DNA of 40,213 nt from an uncultured Oscillospiraceae bacterium (GCA_910588935.1 CAJUSM010000012.1:1-40213); one strand, 5' to 3'. Shown: positions 16,571 through 25,073, counted from the stretch's first letter. Notes: a model not told the origin generated them from the sequence alone. Program-made: numbers and translations.

Positions 16571-16608
16571 CACAGATGTATTGTAACCTTTATCTGTGGC
16601 AAAAGCAA
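16571..16608 (-). promoter_or_regulatory. Promoter and inverted repeat of the two-component/htrA operon
   Basis: On the minus strand TTGCTT (16603-16608), 17 bases, TACAAT (16580-16585). The -10 is enclosed by CACAGAT (16571-16577) and ATCTGTG (16592-16598), a 7-base inverted repeat with a 14-base gap. The leader is about 140 bases. Confidence 0.6.
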
Positions 16609-16641
16609 GAAAACTTGGTGAATTTTGTGTGAAGTTCCCGC

Positions 16642-16673
16642 AAAAGGGCCCCAGGCGCATACCTGGGGCCCTT
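16642..16673 (-). terminator. Intrinsic terminator of the sigma-factor operon
   Basis: A 12-base-pair stem (AAGGGCCCCAGG, 16644-16655, with 16662-16673); on the minus strand it is followed by TTTT. Confidence 0.75.
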
Positions 16674-16696
16674 GGCGGGAGAAAAAAGGGGCTGGC

Positions 16697-17629
16697 TTAT
16701 CCCTGGCCTCCCACATTGGGGGTATGAGAACTGTCCGTATCCTCCGGGGTATAGAGCGCATACTCCTCATCGGCAAAGGGGAGGGCCATCCGGTCCTCTG
16801 GGTACAGGTGGAAAGCAGCCGCCGTGGCGCCGTTGGTTTCCCCTTCTGCCGCCTCGCCCCCCATTTTGTTTACCCAAAGGATGGCGGAGCCCTGGGTGCT
16901 CTCCCCCGCGCCCCGGGAAAACTCTATAATAACCTGTCCCTCCATATTGGACCGCTTGGCAATAAAGTAGCTGGCGCCGTTTTCATCATAGACCTCGAAA
17001 TGGTGCAGTTCAATCTCCTCCAGCGTATGGTCCTGGAAAGAAACATACAGGGTAAACCCGGTTTTGGTGGGGTACACCTGGGTTACCATAATTCCATTTC
17101 GGGTTTTTAGCCCGGTTTCCACCTGGTCTGCCGCCAGAGCGGCAACATGAAGGGAAACCTCCTTGACACCCGCAATAATCTCAATGGTTTTCTCAATGGC
17201 GGCCCGAGAATCCTGGTCTCCCCCAGCCCTAGGCGCGGCATAAGGGGTCTCCCCGCCGGCCAGGCTGTTGTCGATGTTCTCGCCAATCTCTTCAAAGTAA
17301 GCCCCCGGCGCCACCGGCGCGCCCAGGCGGGGCCCATCCAGCTTGGGCCACCAGGTAACCGCGCATACCACAGCCACACAGGCCGCCACAGCCCAGCCAG
17401 TCCATTTAATCCAGCCCCCTTTTTCCCGCTCTAAGGGTACCTCTACCAGCTTGACAGGCCTGCGCTCGCCGTGGCGGGGCCTTTTCTCCCCGCTGGGCTG
17501 GGTTTCCTTTTCCAGGCCCAGTTTTTCCAGGGTCCGGCCAAGTATGGCGTCCTCGTCCACTGCTATGGGCGTTACCTTGCGCAGCTCGTCTGGGTAAGCC
17601 CGGTTTACCAGTTTGTCTATCTCGCTCAT
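16697..17629 (-). CDS. Membrane-anchored probable anti-sigma factor (no zinc motif)
   Basis: A 310-residue protein with a cytoplasmic N-terminal region (1-72), one transmembrane helix (about 74-94) and an extracellular domain of about 210 residues. The N-terminal part begins MSEIDKLVNRAYPDELRKVTP, a short helical module that could bind the sigma factor. No HxxxCxxC zinc anti-sigma motif is present. The outer domain has repeated beta strands (TKTGFTLYVSFQDHTLEEIELHHFEVYD). The start ATG overlaps the stop of the ECF sigma gene (ATGA), the classic sigma/anti-sigma coupling. A terminator lies just past its stop. Function rests on topology and gene order; it may be related to DUF4179-type partners of clostridial ECF factors. 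Confidence 0.7.
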   Translation of the reverse strand: MSEIDKLVNRAYPDELRKVTPIAVDEDAILGRTLEKLGLEKETQPSGEKRPRHGERRPVKLVEVPLEREKGGWIKWTGWAVAACVAVVCAVTWWPKLDGPRLGAPVAPGAYFEEIGENIDNSLAGGETPYAAPRAGGDQDSRAAIEKTIEIIAGVKEVSLHVAALAADQVETGLKTRNGIMVTQVYPTKTGFTLYVSFQDHTLEEIELHHFEVYDENGASYFIAKRSNMEGQVIIEFSRGAGESTQGSAILWVNKMGGEAAEGETNGATAAAFHLYPEDRMALPFADEEYALYTPEDTDSSHTPNVGGQG

Positions 17630-18168
17630 AGCGTTAAATCCTCCCTCACCAGTATTTTTCGCAGCTTTTCCCTGCCTCTGGCCAGCCGGCTTTTAATGGC
17701 GGACTGGTTTTTCCCCATTTCGCCGGAAATTTGGGTTACTGTTTGCCGCCAGAAATAGTGGCGCAGAAAAATCTCCCGGTCCACCGATTCCATGCCGTCT
17801 ATCGCCTGGCGTACCAGGGCACACTTCTCTTCTTTCTCCAGGGGGATCTCCTCTGGCATGTCGTAAATCAGGTTTTCCTCTAAGGGGGCTTCGTAGCGCA
17901 GCTTTTTCCGCAGCTTTAAGGCGGCGTTCCGGGCTACCACCGCCAGCCAGTACTTCAGGTCGCTGTTGTCCCGAAGCTTTTCGGCGTTTTCCCATAGGGC
18001 CACAAAGGCGTCGGAGCTTAGCTCTTCCACATCTTGGGCCCTGCCCAAGGGGCCAAGGGTTTTCTGAATAACCGCGGCTACATAGCCCGCATACCGGCGG
18101 ACAACCATTTCCAGAGCGGCCTGCTCCCGGTTTCGCAGCCGCACCAGTATTTCGTAGTCGCCTTGCAT
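17626..18168 (-). CDS. ECF (group 4) RNA polymerase sigma factor
   Basis: A 180-residue sigma-70 family protein with only regions 2 and 4. Region 2 (about 20-85) has VVRRYAGYVAAVIQK, DVEELSSDAFVALWENAEKL and LKYWLAVVARNAALKLRKKL. Region 4 (about 115-175) has MESVDREIFLRHYFWRQTVTQISGEMGKNQSAIKSRLARGREKL, a helix-turn-helix that reads the -35. The start MQGDYEIL at 18168 is set by GAGGTGATTCAC directly upstream. The last codon overlaps the membrane partner by four bases. The sigma factor probably answers an extracellular stress relayed by that partner and may drive its own promoter (18210-18236). Confidence 0.93.
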   Translation of the reverse strand: MQGDYEILVRLRNREQAALEMVVRRYAGYVAAVIQKTLGPLGRAQDVEELSSDAFVALWENAEKLRDNSDLKYWLAVVARNAALKLRKKLRYEAPLEENLIYDMPEEIPLEKEEKCALVRQAIDGMESVDREIFLRHYFWRQTVTQISGEMGKNQSAIKSRLARGREKLRKILVREDLTL

Positions 18169-18209
18169 GTGAATCACCTCGCGCTTTCCTTCTTTCCTCA
18201 CTTTTTAAG

Positions 18210-18236
18210 AAACACCGGGGAGTCCTTTTGGTTGCA
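18210..18236 (-). promoter_or_regulatory. Candidate ECF-type autoregulated promoter
   Basis: On the minus strand TGCAACC (18230-18236), 13 bases, GGTGTTT (18210-18216), about 40 bases upstream of the sigma factor start. The AAC core and GTGT-like -10 resemble ECF promoters. No good sigma-A promoter was seen in this gap on the minus strand. Confidence 0.4.
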
Positions 18237-18308
18237 GGCTGAGAAAAATTTTTTCAAAAAACTTTGCACACAGCCGGCGGGGCGCCTGGGAACCCGCAAA
18301 AGTTTTAC

Positions 18309-18337
18309 TTGCCAATCTGTCTTCCTCGTACTATCAT
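18309..18337 (+). promoter_or_regulatory. Sigma-A promoter for the FGGY kinase
   Basis: TTGCCA (18309-18314), 17 bases, TATCAT (18332-18337). Confidence 0.6.
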
Positions 18338-18375
18338 TATAACAGATTCAAAATTTCATGAAAAGAGGTTTGGCT

Positions 18376-19977
18376 ATGGAAATAAATAAAATCGCCGCCA
18401 TCCAAGAGGGCCGTACAGCCCTAGGCATTGAGCTGGGCTCTACCCGCATAAAGGCCGTGCTGGTGGGCCCAAACTGCCTGCCCCTGGCCTCTGGCGCCCA
18501 CAACTGGGAAAACCGGCTAGAGCAGGGGCTTTGGACCTACCGGCTGGAGGATGTTTGGACCGGCATTCAAGACGCTTACCGCGGGCTGGCCCAGGAGGTG
18601 CTGGATACCTATGGCCTGCCCCTGGAAAAGGTGGGGGCCATAGGCATTTCCGCCATGATGCATGGCTACCTGCCCTTAGACGCCCAGGGGAACCAGCTTT
18701 GCCCCTTCCGCACCTGGCGCAATACCGTTACCGGCCAGGAGTCCCAGGAGCTCACCCAGCTGTTGGGCTTTAATATCCCCCAGCGCTGGAGCGCCGCCCA
18801 CCTGTACCGGGCCGTGCGAAACGGCGAAGCGCACATAAGCCAGCTTGCCTACCTCACCACTTTGGCCGGCTATGTCCACTGGCGGCTTACTGGAGAAAAG
18901 GTTGTGGGCGTGGGAGAAGCGGCGGGCATGTTCCCCATTGACAGCGATACCTGCGATTATCACAAAGCCATGGCCCAACTGTTTGACCAGCGTATGGCTG
19001 AGTACCATGTGCCCTGGAAAATGGCGGACATCTTCCCCAAGGTGCTCCCTGCCGGGGAGATTGCCGGCCATCTTACGCCAGAAGGGGCAAAGCTGCTGGA
19101 TCCCGCTGGCCGCCTTCAGCCTGGCATTCCCCTTTGCCCGCCGGAAGGGGACGCGGGCACCGGAATGACCGCCACCAACAGTGTGGCCCCCCGCACAGGA
19201 AATGTCTCCGCCGGCACCTCTATTTTTGCCATGGTGGTGCTGGAAAAGCCCCTTTCCCGGGTGTACCCGGAAATCGACATGGTAACCACCCCCACCGGCC
19301 GGCCTGTGGCCATGGTGCACTGCAACACCTGCACCTCCGACCTGGACGCCTGGGTACAGGTGTTTGGCCAGCTGCTGGAGGCAGCGGGCAGCCCCATGGA
19401 AAAGTCAGCTTTGTACGACCTGCTGTACAATATGGCCCTTACCGGCGACCCGGACTGCGGAGGAATTGTAAGCTATAACGCCTACTCTGGTGAGCCTGTT
19501 CTCGGCCTGGAGGAGGGCCGCCCCATGCTCATCCGCCAGCCCCAGCTGCCCTTTACCCTGGCAAACCTGATGCGGGCCCAGCTCAGCGCGGCCATGGCCC
19601 CCTTAAAAATTGGCATGGATCTGCTGCTGGAGCAGGAGCATGCGGCCCTAGACCGGCTGTACGGCCATGGCGGCCTGTTTAAGACCAAAGGGGTTGGCCA
19701 GCAGCTGATGGCCGGGGCCCTGCAGGTTCCGGTTTCTGTAATGGAAACCGCCGGAGAAGGGGGCCCCTGGGGCATGGCCATTTTGGCCATGTATATGGAA
19801 AACCGCCAGCCTGGCCAAAGCCTAGAGGACTACCTGGAAAGCCAGGTGTTCGCCGGGGCCCAGGGCAGCTGTGCCCAGCCCGACCCTGCCGATTCCGCCG
19901 GCTTTGCCAGTTTTGTCCGCCGGTACAAAGAGGCCCTGCCTGCCCAGCGGGCCGCGGCTTCCGCCGATCTTTGCTAA
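18376..19977 (+). CDS. FGGY-family carbohydrate kinase (xylulokinase-like)
   Basis: A 533-residue sugar kinase of the ASKHA fold. N-terminal phosphate motif GIELGSTRIKAVLV (about 17-30), then VGAIGISAMMHGYLPLD and the second ATP-binding lobe with EGDAGTGMTATNSV and GNVSAGTSIFAMVVLE. The C-terminal adenosine region GGLFKTKGVGQQLMAGAL replaces the usual GGGAxS, and GEGGPWGMAILA follows. The length is slightly above the usual 490-510. The family phosphorylates pentuloses, hexuloses or glycerol; the substrate here cannot be read from sequence, though the xylulose/ribulose-like branch fits best. The start MEINKIA at 18376 has AGAGG upstream; an ATG at 18358 has no ribosome site. It is a single-gene unit with its own promoter and terminator. 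Confidence 0.88.
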   Translation: MEINKIAAIQEGRTALGIELGSTRIKAVLVGPNCLPLASGAHNWENRLEQGLWTYRLEDVWTGIQDAYRGLAQEVLDTYGLPLEKVGAIGISAMMHGYLPLDAQGNQLCPFRTWRNTVTGQESQELTQLLGFNIPQRWSAAHLYRAVRNGEAHISQLAYLTTLAGYVHWRLTGEKVVGVGEAAGMFPIDSDTCDYHKAMAQLFDQRMAEYHVPWKMADIFPKVLPAGEIAGHLTPEGAKLLDPAGRLQPGIPLCPPEGDAGTGMTATNSVAPRTGNVSAGTSIFAMVVLEKPLSRVYPEIDMVTTPTGRPVAMVHCNTCTSDLDAWVQVFGQLLEAAGSPMEKSALYDLLYNMALTGDPDCGGIVSYNAYSGEPVLGLEEGRPMLIRQPQLPFTLANLMRAQLSAAMAPLKIGMDLLLEQEHAALDRLYGHGGLFKTKGVGQQLMAGALQVPVSVMETAGEGGPWGMAILAMYMENRQPGQSLEDYLESQVFAGAQGSCAQPDPADSAGFASFVRRYKEALPAQRAAASADLC

Positions 19978-19990
19978 ATAGCCCTATCCT

Positions 19991-20050
19991 AAAAAAAGCG
20001 GGAGAGAAAGGAAAGCTGCTGCCATTCCTTTCTCTCCCGCTCTCTTTTTT
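19991..20050. terminator. Bidirectional intrinsic terminator
   Basis: A perfect 16-base-pair stem (19998-20013 with 20025-20040), with A7 on the left and TCTCTTTTTTT on the right. It serves the kinase and the opposing acetyltransferase gene. Confidence 0.9.
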
Positions 20051-20161
20051 TCGTTAACGCGGTGCAGAAGAAACCAAGTTTCTTTTGAACCGGCGGCTAT
20101 GCCCCCTTGGTCTTGCCTTCCCTTTGGCGAAACATGGCCTGGCAAGAGCGCCAGCAAACTC

Positions 20162-20707
20162 TCATTGCTTTTTTCTGCTCAGCTGGTAATCCTCCCGGAG
20201 CATGGAAAAAAGGGCGTCGTCATAGACCACGTCTCCCCAAGCCCGCACTGCCTGGCGAAGGGTGCCCTCCCGGGTAAAGCCCAGCCGCTCCAGCAAAGTG
20301 AGGGAGGCAATGTTCTGGGTAAACACCCGGGCAGAAACCAGCCGAAGCTTCCGGCGGCGGAACAGGTACTCCAAAACCCCTTCCAGGGCTTCGCTCATAT
20401 AGCCCTGGCGGGCAAACTCCTGGCCCAGCCAGTAATCTAGATTCACCGAATCCACCCCGTAGCGCAGCCGGTCCTGGTCGATGCCCACCATGCCCAAAAC
20501 CTGGCCGGATTCCCGGAGCACCAGCACCAGCTGAATTTCCTCTTCCTTTTTCCGGGCCTCCATGGTTTCCCTTAGTTTTTCCGGGCTTTCTGGCGGAGCC
20601 ATACAGTTGTATTTCAGCACAAATTCCTGGCGCAGAATGTCGCAAAGGGCAGGGGCGTCCTCAGGCTGGGGCGGGCGGAGTATCATCCGCCGGGTTTCAA
20701 TTATCAT
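20162..20707 (-). CDS. GNAT-family N-acetyltransferase (RimJ/RimL-like)
   Basis: A 181-residue acetyltransferase. It starts with the RimJ/RimL hallmark IIETRRMILRPPQPEDAPAL. The acetyl-CoA region is VNLDYWLGQEFARQGYMSEALEGVLEYLF (about 88-115), in which QEFARQGYM stands for the RxxGxG/A loop. Then come SARVFTQNIASLTLLERLGFTREGTLRQA, the conserved N-xxS-xxLLERLGF block, and DDALFSMLREDY. It transfers an acetyl group from acetyl-CoA to an amine, in this branch often a protein N-terminus or small amine; the target is unknown. The ATG at 20707 has GAGGT 8 bases upstream. Nothing upstream identifies a specific pathway. Confidence 0.9.
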   Translation of the reverse strand: MIIETRRMILRPPQPEDAPALCDILRQEFVLKYNCMAPPESPEKLRETMEARKKEEEIQLVLVLRESGQVLGMVGIDQDRLRYGVDSVNLDYWLGQEFARQGYMSEALEGVLEYLFRRRKLRLVSARVFTQNIASLTLLERLGFTREGTLRQAVRAWGDVVYDDALFSMLREDYQLSRKKQ

Positions 20708-20821
20708 CTCAATTTACCTCGTCATTCAATTTTATTTTTCTCTATTTCCAGCAGGCGGGCTTTTTTAGCAAGCCGACCACTAGCAATCCAATGGTTTTGG
20801 TTAAAAACGCAAAATTACCCC

Positions 20822-20850
20822 TTGACAGCCACGCAAAACCACGGTAATAT
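20822..20850 (+). promoter_or_regulatory. Sigma-A promoter of the decayed protease gene
   Basis: TTGACA (20822-20827), 17 bases, TAATAT (20845-20850). The promoter is intact although the gene is broken. Confidence 0.6.
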
Positions 20851-20884
20851 ATAATCAAAATACACTAAAAACGCGCTGCGCTTT

Positions 20885-21916
20885 ATGAAAATTAACCGAA
20901 TCATTTCCCTGCTGCTTTGCTTCGCTTTCTGCTTTTCGCTCTTTGCCACGCCAGCATCAGCTTCTCTGGATGAAGATGCTGATGCTGGTACCAGAGTTGT
21001 CATTTCCAATCGTGCCGGCAAGGGCGGTTCTTACCACTATGACGTTGACTCTGGCACCGAAACTTACATACCGCCCGATGCAACTCTTGCGGATTTTGGA
21101 ATTTTCGATGACATACCCCAATCTTCTTCACAAGATGACGATCTCTCCCTTGAAGAGATTGATCCAGACCTGGATGAAATTATGGAATCTTATCTGGCTG
21201 ACGAAAGCAGAGCTGGCGACAACAGGTATTCTGTAGCTAACCCCACTCAATATGAACTCAGCACCTGTCTTTTTGGGCGCAAGATTTGATGACGCTGGTG
21301 TCACCCATGTCGAAAGCAAGGGCAAATGTTTAACTGGTGTTCATAGTGGTACAGATTGGTTAATTAACAATCGCTATCTGGTTACAGCTGGTCATATGGT
21401 ATACGATTGGGAACATTTGAACAATGGAAATGATGGATGGGCGAAACATGTGGCGATATATGTTGGCGGAGATTACAAGGATTGTACCAACGGTAAAGAC
21501 TATCCCGATTTTGCTATGTTTGATGATTGGGCAGTTATAAAGCTCAAAAACCCGATTAGCAATCCTCCGTCAAACATGTCCATACTTTCTCTTAAGGAAA
21601 CCAATGACTATACTGAAATGTCAGGCAAATCATTTACAACGCAAGGCTATCCTATGGATCTCAACCCTGGGAAAGACTTCAAACAATTTACAATGTACAA
21701 ACAAACTGTACTATATCTGAGCAACACGATCCTACTCCGTATATCCTTGACTTGGTTACTTCTTCCAACACAAATTTTGCGCCTGGTCAAAGTGGCCCCC
21801 CTCTCTACAGAAACGGGTATGCGCAAGGAATTGGCAAAGAAACAAGGTACGGCGGTGTGGCCTTTGTGCTGATTAACAATTGGCTTTACAACCACATATA
21901 TGATAATTTCATGTAG
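20885..21916 (+). pseudogene. Secreted trypsin-like (V8/glutamyl-endopeptidase type) serine protease, two frameshifts
   Basis: Three collinear pieces rebuild one S1 protease of about 340 residues. Piece 1 (from 20885) has a signal peptide (KINRIISLLLCFAFCFSLF, cleavage near ASA), an acidic propeptide and VANPTQYELS. Near 21255-21275 the frame moves by one base; piece 2 gives SAPVFLGARFDDAG, the His motif YLVTAGHMVYDW and the Asp motif DDWAVIKLKNP. Near 21700-21715 it moves back; piece 3 gives DPTPYILDLVTSS, the Ser motif FAPGQSGPPLY and ends at the TAG at 21914-21916. All catalytic residues survive, so the breaks are recent or are assembly errors. The region is AT-richer with different codon use from its neighbours, suggesting transfer. 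No ribosome site is evident before 20885. Confidence 0.8.
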
Positions 21917-21929
21917 GTAGTACAGTATT

Positions 21930-22214
21930 ATGAAAAGCAAAAGATTTCTCCTCATAAACATTGCTGTGTTAGCCCTTAATATTCTGCTGATATCCCTATC
22001 TGTCATCCTATTACCAGGTTCTTCCTGTTGCTTTGGCCAATCTTATGGCTTTCATCCTGTCAAAATCGAAGCTCCCCATTTTTCTTGCGTTGGACAGTTG
22101 CGTTTTTTCTTCTTTAAGGGTTTCCCTTATGCCAGCCGCGCCTTGAAAATCGTCACGCTCTCCGGCTCCGCCGTAAAGGACAGCAGGCCGCCCTCGGGCT
22201 CCACTTGCTGGTAA
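21930..22214 (+). pseudogene. Truncated small membrane-protein ORF
   Basis: An open frame of 94 codons starting MKSKRFLLINIAVLALNILL, a plausible basic-plus-hydrophobic N-terminal membrane segment. After about residue 35 it loses protein character and runs antisense into the end of the GH39 gene (22127). It starts 13 bases after the protease pseudogene and shares its AT-rich composition. It is probably the 5' remnant of a gene cut where the AT-rich patch meets the GC-rich chromosome; no family is recognisable. Confidence 0.35.
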
Positions 22215-23620
22215 ACCAGCTCCGAAGCCTTGTGCAGCGCCGCCAGCTGGTCCCTGTTTAGGTAGTCCGGGCTGCCCATATCCTGCCAAGCCTTTAGCGG
22301 ATTGCAATGGGCTTCGTCTATCACGGCCTTCCACACCTGGGCCCCGCCGGCCAGCTTCAGCTCTACCTGCCGGGCCTGGGCGGCGCGGCGCTCCAAATCA
22401 TGATTATAGACAAAAATACTGGCCTCGTCCCCATTGGTAAGGGCCAGGACCTCCACGTAATCGTCCTGCTTCTCCACCGGCAGCAGCACATCGCCAGCCT
22501 GGTGAAGGGCTTGGAACACCCGGTAAACCGGCTTTGCCACCCCATGGTTGGTCTGTATGCCAAACTCGTTTTTAAAGGGGCCGGGCTTCATCCCCATTTC
22601 CTCAAAGATGTCGCTCACTGTCCAGAAGGAGTAGCCCTTTACCAAGCCCTGGTTGTAGGCAATGGTCTGGGTCACAAAGGCCGCCTGGTAGCTGGTGTCA
22701 AACTCCTTAGAGCCATTCCATTCGGTATAAAAGAAGGGATAATCCCCCGCCTCTTCCCGGGCTTTTTGCGTCATTTGGGCCAGAATATCCCGAGGATTTT
22801 TATTCTCCTTTGGCTTAATAAACTCCTCTACCATTCGCTGAATCTCTTCCGGCGGCAATTTTGCCAGCTGCTCTTGGTCAAACATCTTCCCTTTTTTCCC
22901 AGGGCCGTTCATGCCCATGGTGGAGAGAGGGTCGTCGCTGGGATAGTGATGGGTGGTGATAAAGTCCAAGGGAACCCCGTTCTCCTCGCAAAAGCGGCGG
23001 AACGGCACAATCCAGGCATTTACCGAGGTGGCTGGCCCACCTACCCGCAGCCTGGGGTCCACCTCTTTTAGGGCGCGGGCGGTCAGCTCGTACAGGTGGA
23101 AATAATCCTCCTGGGTGCCATCGAAGAAAAAGTTCAGGTTGGGCTCGTTCCACACCTCAAAGAACCACTGGCTCACCTCACCAATGCCGTACCTCTCAAT
23201 TAGGTGCTCCCCCAGCAGGCGGATGAGGCGCTGCCACTCCCCATCGTCCTTGGGCATGGTTACATTGCCCTTGTAGTGGAAACAGGTCTGGTCCCCGCTG
23301 GCCAGGGCAGAGGGCATAAAGCCCAGCTCAATAAAGGGCTTCATGCCGGTGTCCAGCAGAAAGTCAAAAATACAGTCAATATTGTAGAAGGAAATCATGG
23401 GTTTCCCAAACATAGGCACAAAGTACACGCTCATATCATCGTTGAACAGCCCGTGGAAACGCAGATACCGGAACCCGCACTCCCGGTGGGCCTTGCGGAT
23501 CTGCTCCCGCACATCCTCCCGGAGAATGGTGGCGGCGTGGCAGCTGCCCACGCAGAATTCCCAGTAATGGGGACAGGGCTTGCCAGGGGCTTTTAGGTCG
23601 ATGGCGTATTGAATTGGCAT
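22127..23620 (-). CDS. Glycoside hydrolase family 39 (beta-xylosidase-like)
   Basis: A 497-residue GH39 enzyme. The (beta/alpha)8 barrel has the acid/base glutamate Glu159 in FFEVWNEPNL and the nucleophile Glu300 in FFYTEWNGS. Other conserved parts are FRYLRFHGLFNDDM (about 50-63), GFMPSALASG, LRVGGPATSV and FITTHHYP. A small beta-sandwich closes the protein. There is no signal peptide, so it acts on imported xylo- or related oligosaccharides in the cytoplasm by a retaining mechanism. The start MPIQYAIDL at 23620 follows GAGAGGAAG; the longer open frame runs back through the promoter and terminator. A sigma-A promoter is just upstream. No transporter is adjacent. Alpha-L-iduronidase-type activity is the other GH39 option. 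Confidence 0.9.
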   Translation of the reverse strand: MPIQYAIDLKAPGKPCPHYWEFCVGSCHAATILREDVREQIRKAHRECGFRYLRFHGLFNDDMSVYFVPMFGKPMISFYNIDCIFDFLLDTGMKPFIELGFMPSALASGDQTCFHYKGNVTMPKDDGEWQRLIRLLGEHLIERYGIGEVSQWFFEVWNEPNLNFFFDGTQEDYFHLYELTARALKEVDPRLRVGGPATSVNAWIVPFRRFCEENGVPLDFITTHHYPSDDPLSTMGMNGPGKKGKMFDQEQLAKLPPEEIQRMVEEFIKPKENKNPRDILAQMTQKAREEAGDYPFFYTEWNGSKEFDTSYQAAFVTQTIAYNQGLVKGYSFWTVSDIFEEMGMKPGPFKNEFGIQTNHGVAKPVYRVFQALHQAGDVLLPVEKQDDYVEVLALTNGDEASIFVYNHDLERRAAQARQVELKLAGGAQVWKAVIDEAHCNPLKAWQDMGSPDYLNRDQLAALHKASELVYQQVEPEGGLLSFTAEPESVTIFKARLA

Positions 23621-23662
23621 GTGGATCTTCCTCTCTGATTTCTGGTGGTTTTCCTGAGGATA

Positions 23663-23691
23663 ATGATACAATAATTTCCCCGGTCCCGCAA
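23663..23691 (-). promoter_or_regulatory. Sigma-A promoter for the GH39 gene
   Basis: On the minus strand TTGCGG (23686-23691), 17 bases, TATCAT (23663-23668). Confidence 0.55.
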
Positions 23692-23724
23692 GGCCTTTCG
23701 GAAAATTCAGGGAGATTTCTCGGG

Positions 23725-23772
23725 AAATCAAAAAGACGCCCAGGCGCGATGTCCCCGGCGTCTTTTTGATTT
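23725..23772. terminator. Intrinsic terminator of the XRE regulator gene
   Basis: A perfect 16-base-pair stem (AAATCAAAAAGACGCC, 23725-23740, with 23757-23772). Its U-rich 3' arm makes it work on either strand. Confidence 0.8.
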
Positions 23773-23780
23773 TGAGCCAG

Positions 23781-24758
23781 TTAGCCTTCCCGCTTCTCTT
23801 CGCGGGTTTCCCCTTCAAGCTTCTCCCGGATTTTCTCCTCAAAATACTCGTTCAAGCCGGCCTCCGGCAGCAGGGCCCTTGCCCGCTCCCGTATGGCCTC
23901 CCGTTCCTCCCCCTGGTAGGCCTCTGTCAGGCACATGAGAAAGTCCAGCTCATCTTCCCCGGCGCACACCTTCAAAACCGGCGGCAGATATTGGCGGATA
24001 AAATTCTTTTCCCCGGTCTGGGCGGCCGCGCAAATGCACGCCCGCCAAAGAGAGAGATTTTCCTTGGCAGGGGGGAACAGATACGCCTGGGCTTCTCCCA
24101 TTGCCAGCTCCAAAATTGCCTCGTAGTCCTGGCGGTGATCCAGTACAGAGAGATACCGCAGCAGGGAAGTTCCATTGGGCTGGTCCATAAAATCTTTTTT
24201 TCGCTCTGCCAAAATCTCCCGGCCCTTGCCGGTTTCGCCCCACAGCTGATCCCGCTGCAGCCTCATGCGCAGGTACCAGGGATGCTCTGGGTTTCCCTCT
24301 GTTTTCTCTACAAAGCGTTCCGCAATTTCAAGAGCCCGCTGAAAAGCCTCCCGGCCCAGCTGGATCCACATATGGGTCTTTTCCGCTTCCAGCTGATCCC
24401 GGTCCCTCTCCAGCTCTCCGCCATCCCCCCAGCTGTTTTTCTGGACAGCATCGATAGACTGAAGCTGGGAATCGATGTACTCCATAGCCTCCTGAAAAGA
24501 GCGGCTGTCCCGCATCACCGAGTATTTTGCCACCAGATCCTCTGTGCGCTCCAGGGAAGTCAGGCCAAAAAGCTCGTCAATGCTCACACCGAAAAATGTG
24601 GCGATCTTTGGCAGCAGGGTGATCTCCGGCGCGCCGCTGCCTACCTCCCACCGGGATATGGTCTGGGGGGCAAGAAAGAGGTACTCTGCCAGTTCTGTCT
24701 GGGTAATCTCTTTTTCCTTTCGCAGCAGGGCAATCTTTTCTCCAATTTTCAGTTTCAT
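23781..24758 (-). CDS. XRE-family transcriptional regulator with C-terminal helical repeats
   Basis: A 325-residue protein. The N-terminal helix-turn-helix (about 5-62) reads GEKIALLRKEKEITQTELAEYL, then PQTISRWEVGSGAPEITLLPKIATFFGVSIDELFG, a textbook Cro/CI-type domain. The remaining 260 residues are helical with TPR-like patterning (ALEIAERFVEKTEGNPEHPWYLRMRLQRDQLWGETGKG), as in Rgg/PlcR-like peptide-responsive or other TPR-bearing regulators. The ATG has GGAGGAAGG just upstream. A perfect hairpin terminator separates it from GH39, so it is its own unit; whether it controls GH39 is unknown. No partner peptide gene was found nearby. Confidence 0.85.
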   Translation of the reverse strand: MKLKIGEKIALLRKEKEITQTELAEYLFLAPQTISRWEVGSGAPEITLLPKIATFFGVSIDELFGLTSLERTEDLVAKYSVMRDSRSFQEAMEYIDSQLQSIDAVQKNSWGDGGELERDRDQLEAEKTHMWIQLGREAFQRALEIAERFVEKTEGNPEHPWYLRMRLQRDQLWGETGKGREILAERKKDFMDQPNGTSLLRYLSVLDHRQDYEAILELAMGEAQAYLFPPAKENLSLWRACICAAAQTGEKNFIRQYLPPVLKVCAGEDELDFLMCLTEAYQGEEREAIRERARALLPEAGLNEYFEEKIREKLEGETREEKREG

Positions 24759-24812
24759 AAGCCTTCCTCCATATTGGTTATCATAGGGAATTTACGGTTA
24801 ACCCTTGTTCCC

Positions 24813-24842
24813 AGTATAGCATGGCGAAACCTCCCTTGTCCA
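24813..24842 (-). promoter_or_regulatory. Probable promoter of the XRE regulator
   Basis: On the minus strand TGGACA (24837-24842), 18 bases, TATACT (24813-24818). The 315-base gap 24759-25073 holds only this promoter, the AraC promoter and the ribosome sites. Confidence 0.4.
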
Positions 24843-24900
24843 TCAAGGCAATATGGGATGATTTACAAGAGACCCTAGAGGCGGCGTTTTCATGCCACCC

Positions 24901-24929
24901 TTGACATCCCATTCGCGTTACTATATTAT
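24901..24929 (+). promoter_or_regulatory. Sigma-A promoter for the AraC/GyrI-like regulator
   Basis: TTGACA (24901-24906), 17 bases, TATTAT (24924-24929). The leader is about 140 bases. Confidence 0.65.
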
Positions 24930-25073
24930 AGGGCTGGGCTGTTGCTAAGAAGAATAAAATAGGCGCAGATTTTCAATCTCTCTTTTTTGTGCAAGTATGG
25001 AGAGGAAAAATCTTTGCAAACCCCTTATAATGACCAGGCAAAGGGAAGTTATGGCGATGACGGAGGTATCTCG

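Noticed and set aside
23768..24878. Long plus-strand frame opposite the XRE gene
   Set aside because: Antisense shadow of a clear helix-turn-helix gene with its own start and ribosome site.
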